Part shown: in pieces, positions 1-8,219 of the stretch
Position numbering within the stretch: position 1 is the first letter of the stretch
How the letters are laid out: each line of letters begins with the position of its first letter
Source: Ophiothrix spiculata
Lineage: Eukaryota > Echinodermata > Ophiuroidea > Amphilepidida > Ophiotrichidae
Strand: one strand, 5' to 3'
Length of the DNA: 23,876 nucleotides
Assembly (NCBI GenBank): GCA_000969725.1
Contig: JXSR01S073198.1
The notes under the pieces: model-generated
Told to the model about the DNA's origin: nothing
What the model saw: the letters and a program-made list of their open reading frames with translations, nothing else
The model's database searches: none
Program-made: the position numbers and the translations under genes

Positions 1-280
1 TTTTTATTGATCATTTTGACATAAAATTTAAAAATTTTGCGCGCTTCGCGCGTATTTCACTATTAAATATCATTATTTTAGCCCAAAATAGGCGTTTTTT
101 AGCCAAAATAAACAAATGTTGTCCAAAAATTTTTGCGCGCTACGCGCGCGTTACATTTTTAGTCCAAAAAATTTTTGCGCGCTACGCGCGCGTTATATTT
201 TTATAAATGTTTTGCCCGCACAGAAAATTGTCTTGCCCCCCGTTTGCCCCCCCAGAATTGAGATGCTGGTGCCGCCGCTG
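1..280. mobile_element. Right-hand part of a non-autonomous hAT-like element, cut by the window edge
   Basis: This stretch shares its interior and its C-rich end with the complete element at 3165-3544. Both carry an AAAATAGGCGTTTTT segment, an AAAATAAACAAAT segment, a TTTTTGCGCGC hairpin and a run of Cs just before the end. The last 15 bases (266-280, CTGGTGCCGCCGCTG) match the right terminus of the complete copy (CTGGTTACGCCCCTG) at 12 of 15 positions, so I place the right end at 280. The left end lies outside the window, so the target duplication cannot be checked; the expected 8-bp target copy would be 281-288. No transposase is present. The 62-codon open frame across this element only reads through the hairpin repeats. 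Confidence 0.6.
121..202. repeat. Two tandem 41-bp units, each with a GCGCGC hairpin
   Basis: GTCCAAAAA followed by TTTTTGCGCGCTACGCGCGC and a T-rich tail occurs at 121-161 and again at 162-202. Each unit has a near-perfect GC palindrome, at 135-149 and 177-191. A third, shorter version of the hairpin (GCGCGCTTCGCGCG) lies at about 39-52. The related element at 3165-3544 has only one such hairpin, so hairpin number varies inside this family. Confidence 0.8.
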
Positions 281-466
281 TTAAGGCGAGTAGTACAGGT
301 GTAGGATTTCCTAGAATGAGTTTTGTCATGGCTTAGTAAATGATGTTTAAAATCAAAATATGTGAATCAATATATTTATCCCGTGCGAGAATAAATGATT
401 GTTTTCTGACTTTAAAAATACATTCTTAGTGCCGTGTTTATTGTTCTAATCAAGGAGTTTCCTAGT

Positions 467-872
467 CATTCTAAATGTTTTTAATATGATGACATGCATG
501 ACATGTCCATGGTTAAATGTTACCACATTATTTCATAGATAAAACCGGGGATACCCAAAGCCGGTGCAGGATTGTGTCTTTTTGTCAAATTTTATCGTTA
601 GCCATTCTAAATGTTTTTAATATAATGACATGCATGACATGTCCATGGTTAAATGATAACACATATTTCATAGCTAAAACCGGGGATAGCCATATCGGGT
701 GCAGGATTGTGCCTTTTTATCAAATTTTATCGTTAGCCATTCTAAATGTTTTTAATATAATGACATGCATGACATGTCCATGGTTAAATGATACCACATA
801 TTTCACAGCTAAAACCGGGGATATCCAAATCAGGTGCAGGGTTGTGTCTTTTTGTCAAATTTTCCCCATTCA
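467..872. repeat. 135-bp satellite-like unit, three tandem copies
   Basis: Three head-to-tail copies start at 467, 603 and 738, each opening with CATTCTAAATGTTTTTAATA. The units are 136, 135 and about 135 bp. Each contains ATGACATGCATGACATGTCC followed by AAAACCGGGGATA and a TTTTTGTCAAATTTT segment. The third copy decays after about 860. Because 135 is a multiple of three, one frame stays open from 517 to 918 with a 45-residue periodicity. Many differences between units change the amino acid, which argues against selection on a protein. I read this as a short minisatellite-type array, not a gene. Confidence 0.85.
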
Positions 873-1319
873 TTCAACAGCGCAATCTGCAAATAGGTAC
901 AATATTGCACCTTTATAGAAATCGGACTTTTTTTCAAAATTTATTGGTTTAATTGAAAATTGCATCGACTACAATTTGACTTAAACAAAATTATCTTCTG
1001 TCTTCCATTTTCTACTTAATCGTATCACTAGTGTAAAATTAAGGTGAAATCTAATGCTTTTTTCTGTTTAAAGTAAATAATGTGAGAGATGTGGGATCTT
1101 TTGGCAAGTACCAAGAAAATGTGTGCCTCAATGGATTACTTTGAAACAGCCAGGAAATCTCGCAGACAATCGCAAACAATATACCGCGTCAGTTAAATCA
1201 ACAAATATTAGAAACCCACGACGTTCAAGTGTACTCAATTTTCAAAAACGTCTGGAAATTTGAAGCAGTGACTTCAACACATTTGTTTTCAGTAAACTTT
1301 TCAGAAATTACGCTGTGTT
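873..1319. other. Unassigned A+T-rich spacer with one 60-codon open stretch
   Basis: I see no transposon ends or duplicated blocks here. A plus-strand stretch at 1081-1260 is free of stops (TAA just before, TGA at 1261-1263). It uses a less skewed codon mix than its surroundings and would encode a Cys- and Arg-containing segment. It has no start codon near its beginning. A pyrimidine-rich run upstream (about 1060-1072) loosely resembles a splice acceptor but ends in AAG, and no good donor follows. A frame this short is expected by chance, so it is not called as an exon. Confidence 0.35.
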
Positions 1320-1930
1320 CATAATGTCCGTAATTTATTTAAACCGTAAAATAAAGGTAATGCTGTATCTAAACAGTTTATCGTTGTAAAAATGAGTGGT
1401 GTTAGGGTTGAAAATGGTATCTTATAGCGATAAAATAAGCTTATACAACCTCCGACCTTTAAAATGTCTACTTGGGATTTAAGGATATAAATACGTAGGT
1501 GATTCTAGCCATATTATCGACCATTTTATAAAGACGGTTGAACGGTAATGTTACTAGAGCGGCATATTAGCTATCTCCAAATCGTATCATACTCACAATT
1601 GCCTCCTAGGTATTGACCAGTGTGCTAAATATATCAGTGCTTAAGCTTCCTCACGTCTATTTTTCTCTACTTATGTGGTTTTCACCCCGGGTTTTCACTT
1701 AATAAGCGCGAGACTGTTGCAGATTGATACGAAGGGGAATTGATATGTTTTGAGAGATTTCTTCAGAGGAAAAGTAGAAGAATAAGTATCATGTATGACT
1801 ATTATGCGTCTTGTCTGGATTGTATTTAGTTTTCAAGGTTATCTCATAAACCAGATGATAATAATGCATTAGCTGTTTAAAGTAACTCCACCAAACTCTA
1901 TTTTCCAACATTTATTTTCACATAAACTAG
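1320..1930. repeat. Duplicated block X, copy 1
   Basis: This is the first of three diverged copies; the others are about 12700-12960 and 15930-17110. Shared landmarks with 16741 onward include AAATGTCTACTT followed by GGATTTAAGGATATAA, then AAGACGGTT, a GGTATTGACCA segment, TTAAGCTT followed by CTCACGTCT, TTTTTCTCTAC and CGAGACTGTTG. At 1347-1381 it has GTAAAATAAAGGTAAT plus CTGTAT and TAAACAGT. The same motif forms both ends of the inverted-repeat element in the third copy, but here it occurs only once. No coding potential. Confidence 0.75.
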
Positions 1931-1939
1931 TTAACAGAT

Positions 1940-2470
1940 AATGCAACTAAGAGCGTCTTAGCAGACGGTATTCCTGTAACCCGCAGGGATCAGATTAAGG
2001 GGTTTTGATAAACGTAGAAATCAAATTTAAGAAATCAGATTCATAATAGAATTATTACTCAATACATCCAATTTCACGTGCAAGTAAGTTCAACTGTCAT
2101 GACAAAGAGGCATTATGTAAAATCAATGTCAAGACATTTTTCAATACGTTGATTGAAAGGCTGGAGGTGTGCTGTCTAGGATAAATCGTATGAAATTGTA
2201 GACATGAAATCCTCCAGCAACTGAATTCAACTAGACAAACAGAAAATATGTTTAAAACAATATGAAATACGGTACATTGAACCTTAAGGATAGAAACATG
2301 GTGTTGAAGTATCGATTGTGCATACATGAAAGTGTGTGATGAATTAGATCATATGGATTACTTTAAGAAATGTATGAAAACTCATCTTTCATTGGCAGAA
2401 AATCACTCTCAGATAATACAGAAAAATTCCCAGAGAGCTGGAAGTTGCATATCAGGCAGTCAATGATCAT
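1940..2470. repeat. Duplicated blocks Y and T, copy 1
   Basis: This matches 10330-11020 over most of its length. Landmarks present in both are GCGTCTTAGCAGAC, a TTTTGATAA then GCGTAGAAATCAAAT-like segment, GAAATCAGATTC, CATGAAATCCTC, CTGAATTCAA versus TTGAATTCAA, ACCTTAAGGA, AACATGGTG and ATCGATTGTGCATA. The T part (about 2390-2460) has GGCAGAAAA and an AAGTTGCATAT ending, also seen near 8143, 13917 and 19760. Small indels shift every reading frame between copies, so this is not conserved coding sequence. The site homologous to the MITE at 10733-10926 is unoccupied here, at about 2351-2354. Confidence 0.75.
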
Positions 2471-2579
2471 ACTCAGTTCAGCGATTTTTTATATCATTCA
2501 AAATAAATAGATACCAAAAAAAACAAAATAGTCAAAAACAAGTATATACTACACCAAGATATTAATATTAAATTTAATT

Positions 2580-2960
2580 TACACCTTGTTGTTATTACTT
2601 AATGTAGCGGTATTGTTGCATTTACTATTGCTTTTGAATACAGCAAAAGTTATTTCAAATTAGTCAAACTACTGCATAAATGAATTTCCTTCTTATGCGT
2701 CATAATAGTAGAACATTTTGATTTGAATAAAATCAAATAGTAAGATGAATACTCCATGTTGAAATTATATATAATAACATAGGCTCTTAGCTCTCCCGGA
2801 TGTTGTGTAAATGTGTAATTCATAATACATAAACGTTTAAGATCAATTGTTTTAGAACTGTAATTCGAGCTATACTGTTTTAAATCCACAAAAAAGCACA
2901 TGAATAGTAATAGCAATGGGTTTGAAAACAGTATAATTTGACTTTTTGTGCTGTGAGCTA
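2580..2960. repeat. Duplicated block Z, copy 1
   Basis: This is homologous to about 14990-15350. Landmarks are CATAAATGAATTTCCT (2676 onward) versus CATAAACGAATTTCCTC, then a T-rich stretch, TACTCCAT, and near the end AACAGTATAATTTGACTT versus TACAGTATAATTTGACTT. A weaker third copy may exist near 22000-22140. The minus-strand 88-codon frame across it is not preserved in the other copies. Confidence 0.65.
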
Positions 2961-3185
2961 CAATACTATTTTCTCATATTCTATAACCATTTTCTCGATG
3001 ACATGGTAAGTTGTCACTGATATGTTTCCAGCGCATAAAATTCCAAAAACTTACAGCATGCCAGGAGGGATATGAAATTGATCCTAGCTACGTTTTTGCT
3101 ATCACTTGGTAGACTATTTCAATGGATTACAATTTGCATATCTTTCATTATAGATGGGTGCTAACAGGGGCGTAACCAGTGGGGT

Positions 3186-3217
3186 GTCCGGGGGGGGGGC
3201 AGCTTGCCCCCCCGGAC
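3186..3217. repeat. G-run/C-run hairpin at the left end of the hAT-like element
   Basis: GTCC plus ten Gs and a C (3186-3200) is followed by AGCTT and then G plus seven Cs and GGAC (3206-3217). Together these form an almost uninterrupted GC stem with a short loop. It lies just inside the left inverted repeat, so it probably belongs to the element's subterminal structure rather than to a gene. Confidence 0.8.
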
Positions 3218-3248
3218 CCAAAAAAATCGGGAAGGAGAGCAAAAAAAT

Positions 3249-3373
3249 GGGAAGGGAAGAAAAGGAGGAAGAAGAGATAAAGGGGAAAGAAGAGGGAAAA
3301 GGGGAAAGAAAAGAGAAAAAGAAAGAAAAGGAAGGAAGAAAAAAGGGAAAAGAGAAAAGAAAAAAGGAAGAAA
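3249..3373. repeat. Polypurine tract
   Basis: Only one pyrimidine (T at 3278) interrupts 125 bases of A and G, and 3279-3373 is 95 uninterrupted purines. The tract lies within the hAT-like element. It creates artefactual Lys/Glu/Arg-rich open frames on the plus strand and Ser/Phe/Pro-rich ones on the minus strand. Mirror-like purine tracts of this length can adopt triplex (H-DNA) structures; that is general knowledge and is not shown here. Confidence 0.95.
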
Positions 3374-3559
3374 CCATTATTTCATCCAAAAATAGGCGTT
3401 TTTAGCTAAAATAAACAAATTTGTCCAAATATTTTTGCGCGCGCACTACGCGCGCTTTATTTTTTTTAAAAGCCAGTACAAAAATCGGGAAGCCTCTTGA
3501 GTCTTGCCCCCCCCCCCGGACGGTCAAAGCTGGTTACGCCCCTGGGTGCTAAAATGTAT

Positions 3560-3900
3560 GAAACCGCTGATAGGCTTAAGATAATAGTATAGGCCGAATG
3601 TAATACATGTATTCATTAGATATTTTCCTACTTTCAATACAGCTATTAAATTCTTGTCTTCAGCTGCGTATTTTGATACATGCCCGAAAGATAAAGAATA
3701 CATTTGGTAAATTTAAAAAATCATGTTTAATTTGATTTAAATTATAGGAAACTGAACGGCTGCTTAAATGTCCCACAATATGAAGAAAATAGAGCATTAC
3801 GTGTATTTTCTTTGAATAAGAGCAAGAATGAGCAGACATTCCGCCCATCACCATCACATATTAGACTGTTTTACTAAGACGTGAAGGTACGTATGTCAAT
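3560..3900. repeat. Duplicated block W, copy 1
   Basis: The segment begins just right of the hAT-like insertion. It aligns with about 15570-15860 and, more weakly, with 22495-22640. Landmarks are an ACCGCTGATAG-like start, GGCCGAATGTAATA (versus GACCGAATGTAATA near 15642), a TTTTCCTACTTTCAA or TTTTCCCACTTGCAT stretch, ATGCCC, AGAATA or GAATAAAC, CATGTTTAATTTGATTT (versus CATGTTTACTTTGATTT) and TTTAAATG. No open frame is shared between copies. Confidence 0.65.
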
Positions 3901-4300
3901 CGTATACTTTGCATATGGACGATCTGAACTTTTCTTACCTATTTATTAAAGTTGTAGACAATGGCTGGTTTAGGTTCGAGTCTGTTTGTAGTTGAGTGAC
4001 GGACTGTATACAAGTAACTGGTTGCCGGCAACAAAGTTAAGGCACCTGAAAGTCAACCTCAAATTGGACCTGCTTAATTTCAAATCACAAATGATATGAC
4101 GTACAACAGGGTGTTTCTGTAGAGAGGTGTAAATATATTTTGCTTCTAGAAGATAAATTCTAAGCAATTTTGGTTGAAGACCAACACCAACGTAAGCTTC
4201 GATAAGGAATCAGAACTAACTTTTGCAGAATCAATAACCACCCATATCCCACCCCTTATACTTTTGATATTTATTAAAAGAAAATAAGAATTGATACAAT
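3900..4300. other. Unassigned spacer between blocks W and V
   Basis: I see nothing recognisable here. A GGTTCGAGTCT sequence at 3973-3983 resembles the internal B box of a tRNA gene. No acceptor stem, anticodon arm or A box can be assembled around it, so it is not called. Confidence 0.4.
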
Positions 4301-4474
4301 TTCTTGAAATTTGGTAAATAAAAACAAACATCTGTTAGTACAATAATTAAACTGACTGATCTGTTGGACCGCCTTTAAAAAGAGAAAGTCGTCTGCATGG
4401 TGAATGTTAAGTACTGATGATGCGTCTGCTAACCGTGATGGTCATTATACCTCCTAGGTTATAACGAGTACATA

Positions 4475-5073
4475 CGAGGGGGTATCAAAAAGTTTTAAAC
4501 TTTACCCAGAAGGAAAGGCGCAAGTAACAAAATTTCATTATGGGATATTTTAGTCATCTTTACATAGTCAATGTGCAAAGTAACACATTTCTTCCACTTT
4601 TAACTGATTGTCTACAGACCATTATTGTAGGGATCCTCTTTATTGAAAAAAAAACTGATTTTAGATTTCAATGAAAATCAACATTTCCAGGTCGGCCATG
4701 TTTTATTACACCATTATGATATCATTCATGGACTGATTTCCATAATTTTGGTATTAATGGATAGAGGAAACCCTACTCATTACTATGGTATCAAACAATT
4801 AAATTTTAGTGGTGCCAATAAGATTTACTGGGCTATATAACCCTTCATATGCAAGGAATTAATTACGCCGCATGTCTCAATTTCCTCAATGCAGCTTATG
4901 TTTTAAGCGGGTAGATAGATGACATCAATCACCCCTGTAAAGAAAGTAAAACTACCTATGAGACAATATTTGCACCATAATGTACATAAAGCCGAGTGAC
5001 TATTCTGACAAAATTTCATTGATACAGCTCAATATCTTCTGGGTAAAGTTTAAAACTTTTTGATACCCCCTCG
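4475..5073 (-). mobile_element. Internally deleted Tc1/mariner-family element
   Basis: The ends are perfect 38-bp inverted repeats, 4475-4512 and 5036-5073, beginning CGAGGGGGTATCAAAAAG. They are flanked by TA at 4473-4474 and 5074-5075, the target duplication of the Tc1/mariner superfamily. At 599 bp it is about half the usual length of an autonomous element. Traces of the N-terminal, middle and C-terminal parts of the transposase remain on the minus strand, so the central catalytic region has been lost. Identical ends suggest a fairly recent insertion, moved by a transposase supplied from elsewhere. The paralogous locus at 11560-11600 has the unoccupied TA. Confidence 0.92.
4500..4893 (-). 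pseudogene. Remnant of a mariner-family transposase
   Basis: Read on the minus strand, three fragments appear in the expected order. About 4893-4828 gives EEIETCGVINSLHMKGY, which resembles the start of the N-terminal helix-turn-helix region of mariner-type transposases. About 4704-4680 gives KHGRPGNVD, resembling the linker with its GRP motif. About 4605-4498 gives KWKKCVTLHIDYVKM and runs to a stop inside the inverted repeat, resembling the usual C-terminal end. In-frame stops and a frame change separate them, and the catalytic aspartate region is missing altogether. The product cannot be active. The family assignment rests on these motifs plus the TA-flanked ends. Confidence 0.75.
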
Positions 5074-6329
5074 TACAATTTGTGGAAGTAGCTTATGTAT
5101 TTTTCCGGTTTGTGATACGCTGCAACATCGCGGTCTCGCTTTACTATATCAAGAATAGATTTGTGAGATCAATCAAGATGTTCAATGTTGCCTGTGTGAG
5201 AAATAGTACTGTTAAAACTCGCATCTTTTGCTTAGTTCTATATATAATAAAGATATACTAGTTCCTAGATTTACGTAGGGAAAATGATACCCATGTCAAT
5301 ATAAGGGGTAAAAGAAGAGTGCATCAAAATGCCTTTGTTTATTATTTATTATTTGACTTGTCTTATGTATTGCGTGCAGTATATACAGATTTGTCCTATT
5401 GCCAACCAGAAATTTCACATAACCGATATGGTATTAAGTCGGACATTTCAATATATTGCTTATATCTAGATATAGATGTAGATTTCCGAAATTCTACCCA
5501 AACAATGCAATGCAAACAAAAGATTGAAATGCGTAAAAAAGGAAACAAGTGATGCAAAATATAATGATTTTTTTTTTATATCAAGTCACTCGCAGAAAGC
5601 AGGTCATGAAACCAACGAAAATGTGTAACTATATCCATCCGAAAGGATTTGTTAGTTATTTGTTAGTTAAATATCCACTTAATTGGTTATCAAAGTATTA
5701 TTTCAGATGTTATTGGGTCATTTATATTTATATAGGGCCCATATTGCTAATTTAAGCGCTGAGCACATATAAAGTTCATAAGGGCTCCCTTAGGCAAACA
5801 TGATTTTCAAAGAGACGCATTTATTTGTTTACTTTTGAGTTTAATAATATCATACTCTTGAAAATGATGATAGTTAAATGATAGGTCAAATATATATTAA
5901 GAAAATAAGACCTAAATATGCAGTGATGGAAGTGATTGCAAAAAAGGCAAATAAATGTCGTCTTATGTTGTTTATTTTCCAAGCTATCAAGAGATGCACC
6001 TTCTCCATCTCCACCCATACACCTCACCCAACATACCCCACATTTATTATCAAGGAGTACGCGTAACAAGGCCGTATCTGTGTAACAACAAGGTCAAAAG
6101 AATTCAAGATCTGATGATGGTTTTTTTTTCATCTTGAAAGAACAAGCAGGTATAATTTGATAGTAAATAATTTCAAGTTGATTGATTTAATTAAGCTCAT
6201 TCATCTGAAAAAAAATCATCATATCATGAAATTTTTGACCTTCGGATTTTGACCCTGTTCAACCCTTGATATATGATAAATGATAAATTGAGGTCTTTAT
6301 ACGTTTTGTAACATTAAGCGAAATTAGAA

Positions 6330-6640
6330 CATAATTTGAGATAGAAAGGAAGGAATTTAAAGATGACAATGATTGTTGCTCTGTATCATTTTGCCTCAAT
6401 CTAGCTTTTCTCTGATATAATCTTCCGTATGACCTCTTTGCACAATCCGATTTAAGATTCATTGTGTACAAGCAGCATATCCATAATTCCAATGGGTTGT
6501 CGAGGAATGGCTGAGTAAACAGTGTTTAACCAGAAAATATCCCGACAATTCTATCCTTGTCTGAATACTATATAAATACTACATGGTTGACATTTGAATT
6601 GAACGACGTACGATAAATGAAAATCTATGATAAAAAAAAC
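6330..6640. repeat. Duplicated block P, copy 1
   Basis: This aligns with about 13250-13640 and 17910-18210. Shared landmarks are an AAGATGA then GATTG segment, CAAGCAGCATAT versus CAAGCAGCATGTAT versus CAAGCAGCTGTA, a GAGGAATGGCTGAGTAAAC, GAGTGGTTGAGTAAAC or GAGTGACTGAGTAAAC core, TTAACCA, GACAATTC or GACAATCCCATC, TGTCTGA and CTACATGG. No RNA gene or coding signature is apparent in the conserved core. Confidence 0.7.
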
Positions 6641-7740
6641 TAACTAATGTGTTGCATTTGGGAAGATATTAGTGAACATTTATCTAATCTCGCCAAGCTA
6701 ATCAGATTTGCTTTCCGATGGTAAAATATAACAGAGAGTCGTAAAACAAAAGCTTCCCATACAAAAACCAATAAGACACATCAGTAATTAACAACAGGGA
6801 ACCATACCACAGTCACTATAATGAACATCTAGTCTATCTGTATTTAGAAGTTATATTTTTATTTGAGTATACTGACAGTGCCAAGGAAATGCAGTAGGAC
6901 AGACACCAGAAATTAACATCTTTACCTTTTAATAGTTTCATTAACCTAATATTGTTGAGGACTCAACTTAAAAATGGCTAAATATTTGAAATCTTACTGA
7001 AAGAATATTCTGTGTTCTTGGACCTAAGGGACTGTTCACAAACACTAATGCCAAAAAAAATATCGCAAACAAATTTAAGCCCCCCCCCCCTTTTTTTTGG
7101 CGACAAAAAACTAGTGGTCAACCCCATAGAAAAGCATGTAAACTCAATTTTTCACCCTTACGAGGGTGAAAAATACATTTTTAATACCTATCATGAAAAA
7201 GTAAAAGCATTAAGCGCAACATGGGAATTAAGATATGGCAAATCAAAAAAAAAGAAAAAAAGATGAATACTGAAGCTACAAATCACGCACTAAAATAGTA
7301 CTTGGATTCCAAAAAAAGAATTAATAAGATTTTGAAAAAAAAGGTTTAAAATATGGTTTTGAATTTGAAAGATTGTGTTTTTGAATTAGATTTGTAAAAC
7401 AAAGCAAATTGCGAACATAATTTGTCTCGATTTTCAATTAGGATATCAATAGATTTTTGCAGGGAATGGAACATTTTCGTAAACAAGTCTAATGATACTC
7501 TTGGAATGGCAAGAAGTCATATCTGATGATTCGATGTCTGATATTTCACATTTAAGGCATTTAACTAGCACAAGATGAATAAAAAGGAATATTTTAAAAA
7601 AATGAAAGTTATACCTAGGAACGTTTCAGCGATTTTGACAGTCACTGTGATTCAAGGTTATGATATGCTTCCCTCTAGGAATTGAATCAATAGTTTTGAC
7701 AACCTTAGACAATCAGAAAATCATTTATTGAGGTATTTGT
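6640..7740. other. Unassigned spacer with a C/T run, a perfect hairpin and A-rich tracts
   Basis: No transposon ends were found. Notable points are a C11-T8 run at about 7080-7098, a perfect 11-bp hairpin with a TACG loop at 7148-7173, and an A-rich tract with scattered G at 7245-7262. A 63-codon stretch after the ATG at about 7048 crosses these features and reads into a Lys run. It is low complexity at both ends and matches no family I know. Confidence 0.4.
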
Positions 7741-8180
7741 AAGATATATTTGCGTTTAGGTATTATGTTCAGCTAACATGACTAAGAGGCAATGGAATCA
7801 AATCATAGTGGAAAATTTTGTCGATGCATTTCAAAGGTTAAGATGCCTACTAAGCATTATCTCTAGGGTGATCGGTAATCAAATTGAAAAAATATGGTGT
7901 GTTTTAAATAATGTTAAATACATTCAATTGAATCTCAGTAGATACAGGTAGCTGAAGTTATTGATTGGTTAAAAACAAATATATAAAACCGCATCTGTTT
8001 GAGTACATACGTGTACTTGCTTACCAGGTATCAATATGATTTAGTTCCATACCCAGATGCTTTAACTGGCAGAAATATACGAAAATTTCTCCCCATCCTT
8101 AAAAGCTTATCATTTAGAAAGATTGAATTTCCAGAGAAATACAAGTTGCATATTGGTACGTTACTATAGAAATAAGAAAA
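7740..8180. repeat. Duplicated blocks Y and T, copy 2 (more diverged)
   Basis: The left part shares a TCAGCTAACATGACTAAGAGGCA versus TCAACTGTCATGACAAAGAGGCA match with copy 1, followed by a loosely similar stretch. The right part has TTAACTGGCAGAAA, then CCAGAGAAATACAAGTTGCATATTGG. That aligns with GAGGAATGGAAATTACATATTGG at 13902-13924 and with GAGCTGGAAGTTGCATATC in copy 1. This is the most decayed of the Y copies. Confidence 0.55.
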
Positions 8181-8219
8181 TGCCGTACATCGATAAAAGT
8201 TTCACAATCTTATCAGTTT

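Larger units (their letters stand above)
3165..3544. mobile_element. Complete non-autonomous hAT-like element (MITE) with 8-bp target duplication
   Basis: The element is bounded by perfect 15-bp inverted repeats, CAGGGGCGTAACCAG at 3165-3179 and its complement at 3530-3544. It is flanked by the direct repeat GGTGCTAA at 3157-3164 and 3545-3552. An 8-bp target duplication and termini starting CAGGG are typical of the hAT superfamily. At 380 bp it has no room for a transposase and would have been moved in trans. Inside, in order, are a G10/C7 hairpin (3186-3217), a long purine tract (3249-3373), a GCGCGC hairpin near 3437-3455 and a C run. The paralogous site at 15455-15463 (GAGTGCTAA) looks like the empty target. 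Confidence 0.9.
4300..6170. repeat. Duplicated block V, copy 1, interrupted by a mariner element
   Basis: This aligns with about 11395-12650. On the left, TTTGGTAAA with AAACAAACAT, a TTAAACTGACTGA or TTAAACCGACTGA match, GCATGGTGAATGTTAAGTA, GATGCGTCT and GATGGTCATTATACCTC all recur in order. The match resumes right of the mariner element with AATTTGTGGAAGTAGCT and CCTGTGTGAGAAATAG. It ends with TTCAGATGTTATTGGG, AGTTCATAAGGGCTCCCTTA and GCATTTAT. The middle (about 5300-5690) is more diverged. The open frames here (77 and 68 codons) are not kept in the other copy. Confidence 0.75.

Noticed and set aside
467..872. CRISPR-like array
   Set aside because: The copies are contiguous 135-bp units without short repeats separated by unique spacers, and the DNA is eukaryotic in character.
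517..918. 133-codon frame as a repeat-protein gene
   Set aside because: It follows the 135-bp tandem repeat, unit-to-unit changes are often non-synonymous, and there are no flanking exon signals.
2290..2330. Conserved AACATGGTG as a start codon of a short duplicated gene
   Set aside because: The homologous copy at about 10678 has a one-base difference that shifts the frame directly after the ATG, and both frames stop within 14 codons.
3154..3405. Lys/Glu-rich open frames on the plus strand and a Ser/Phe-rich frame on the minus strand
   Set aside because: They are produced entirely by the polypurine tract and GC hairpin of the hAT-like element.
3973..3983. tRNA gene suggested by a GGTTCGAGTCT B-box-like sequence
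   Set aside because: No A box, acceptor stem or anticodon arm can be formed around it on the correct strand.
5695..5830. Conserved TTTCAG-ATGTTATTGGG as a duplicated exon with splice acceptor
   Set aside because: The two block V copies contain different indels and stops in every frame after the motif.
7148..7173. Bacterial-type terminator hairpin
   Set aside because: The hairpin is perfect, but nothing else in the window is prokaryotic and there is no upstream gene or following T run.
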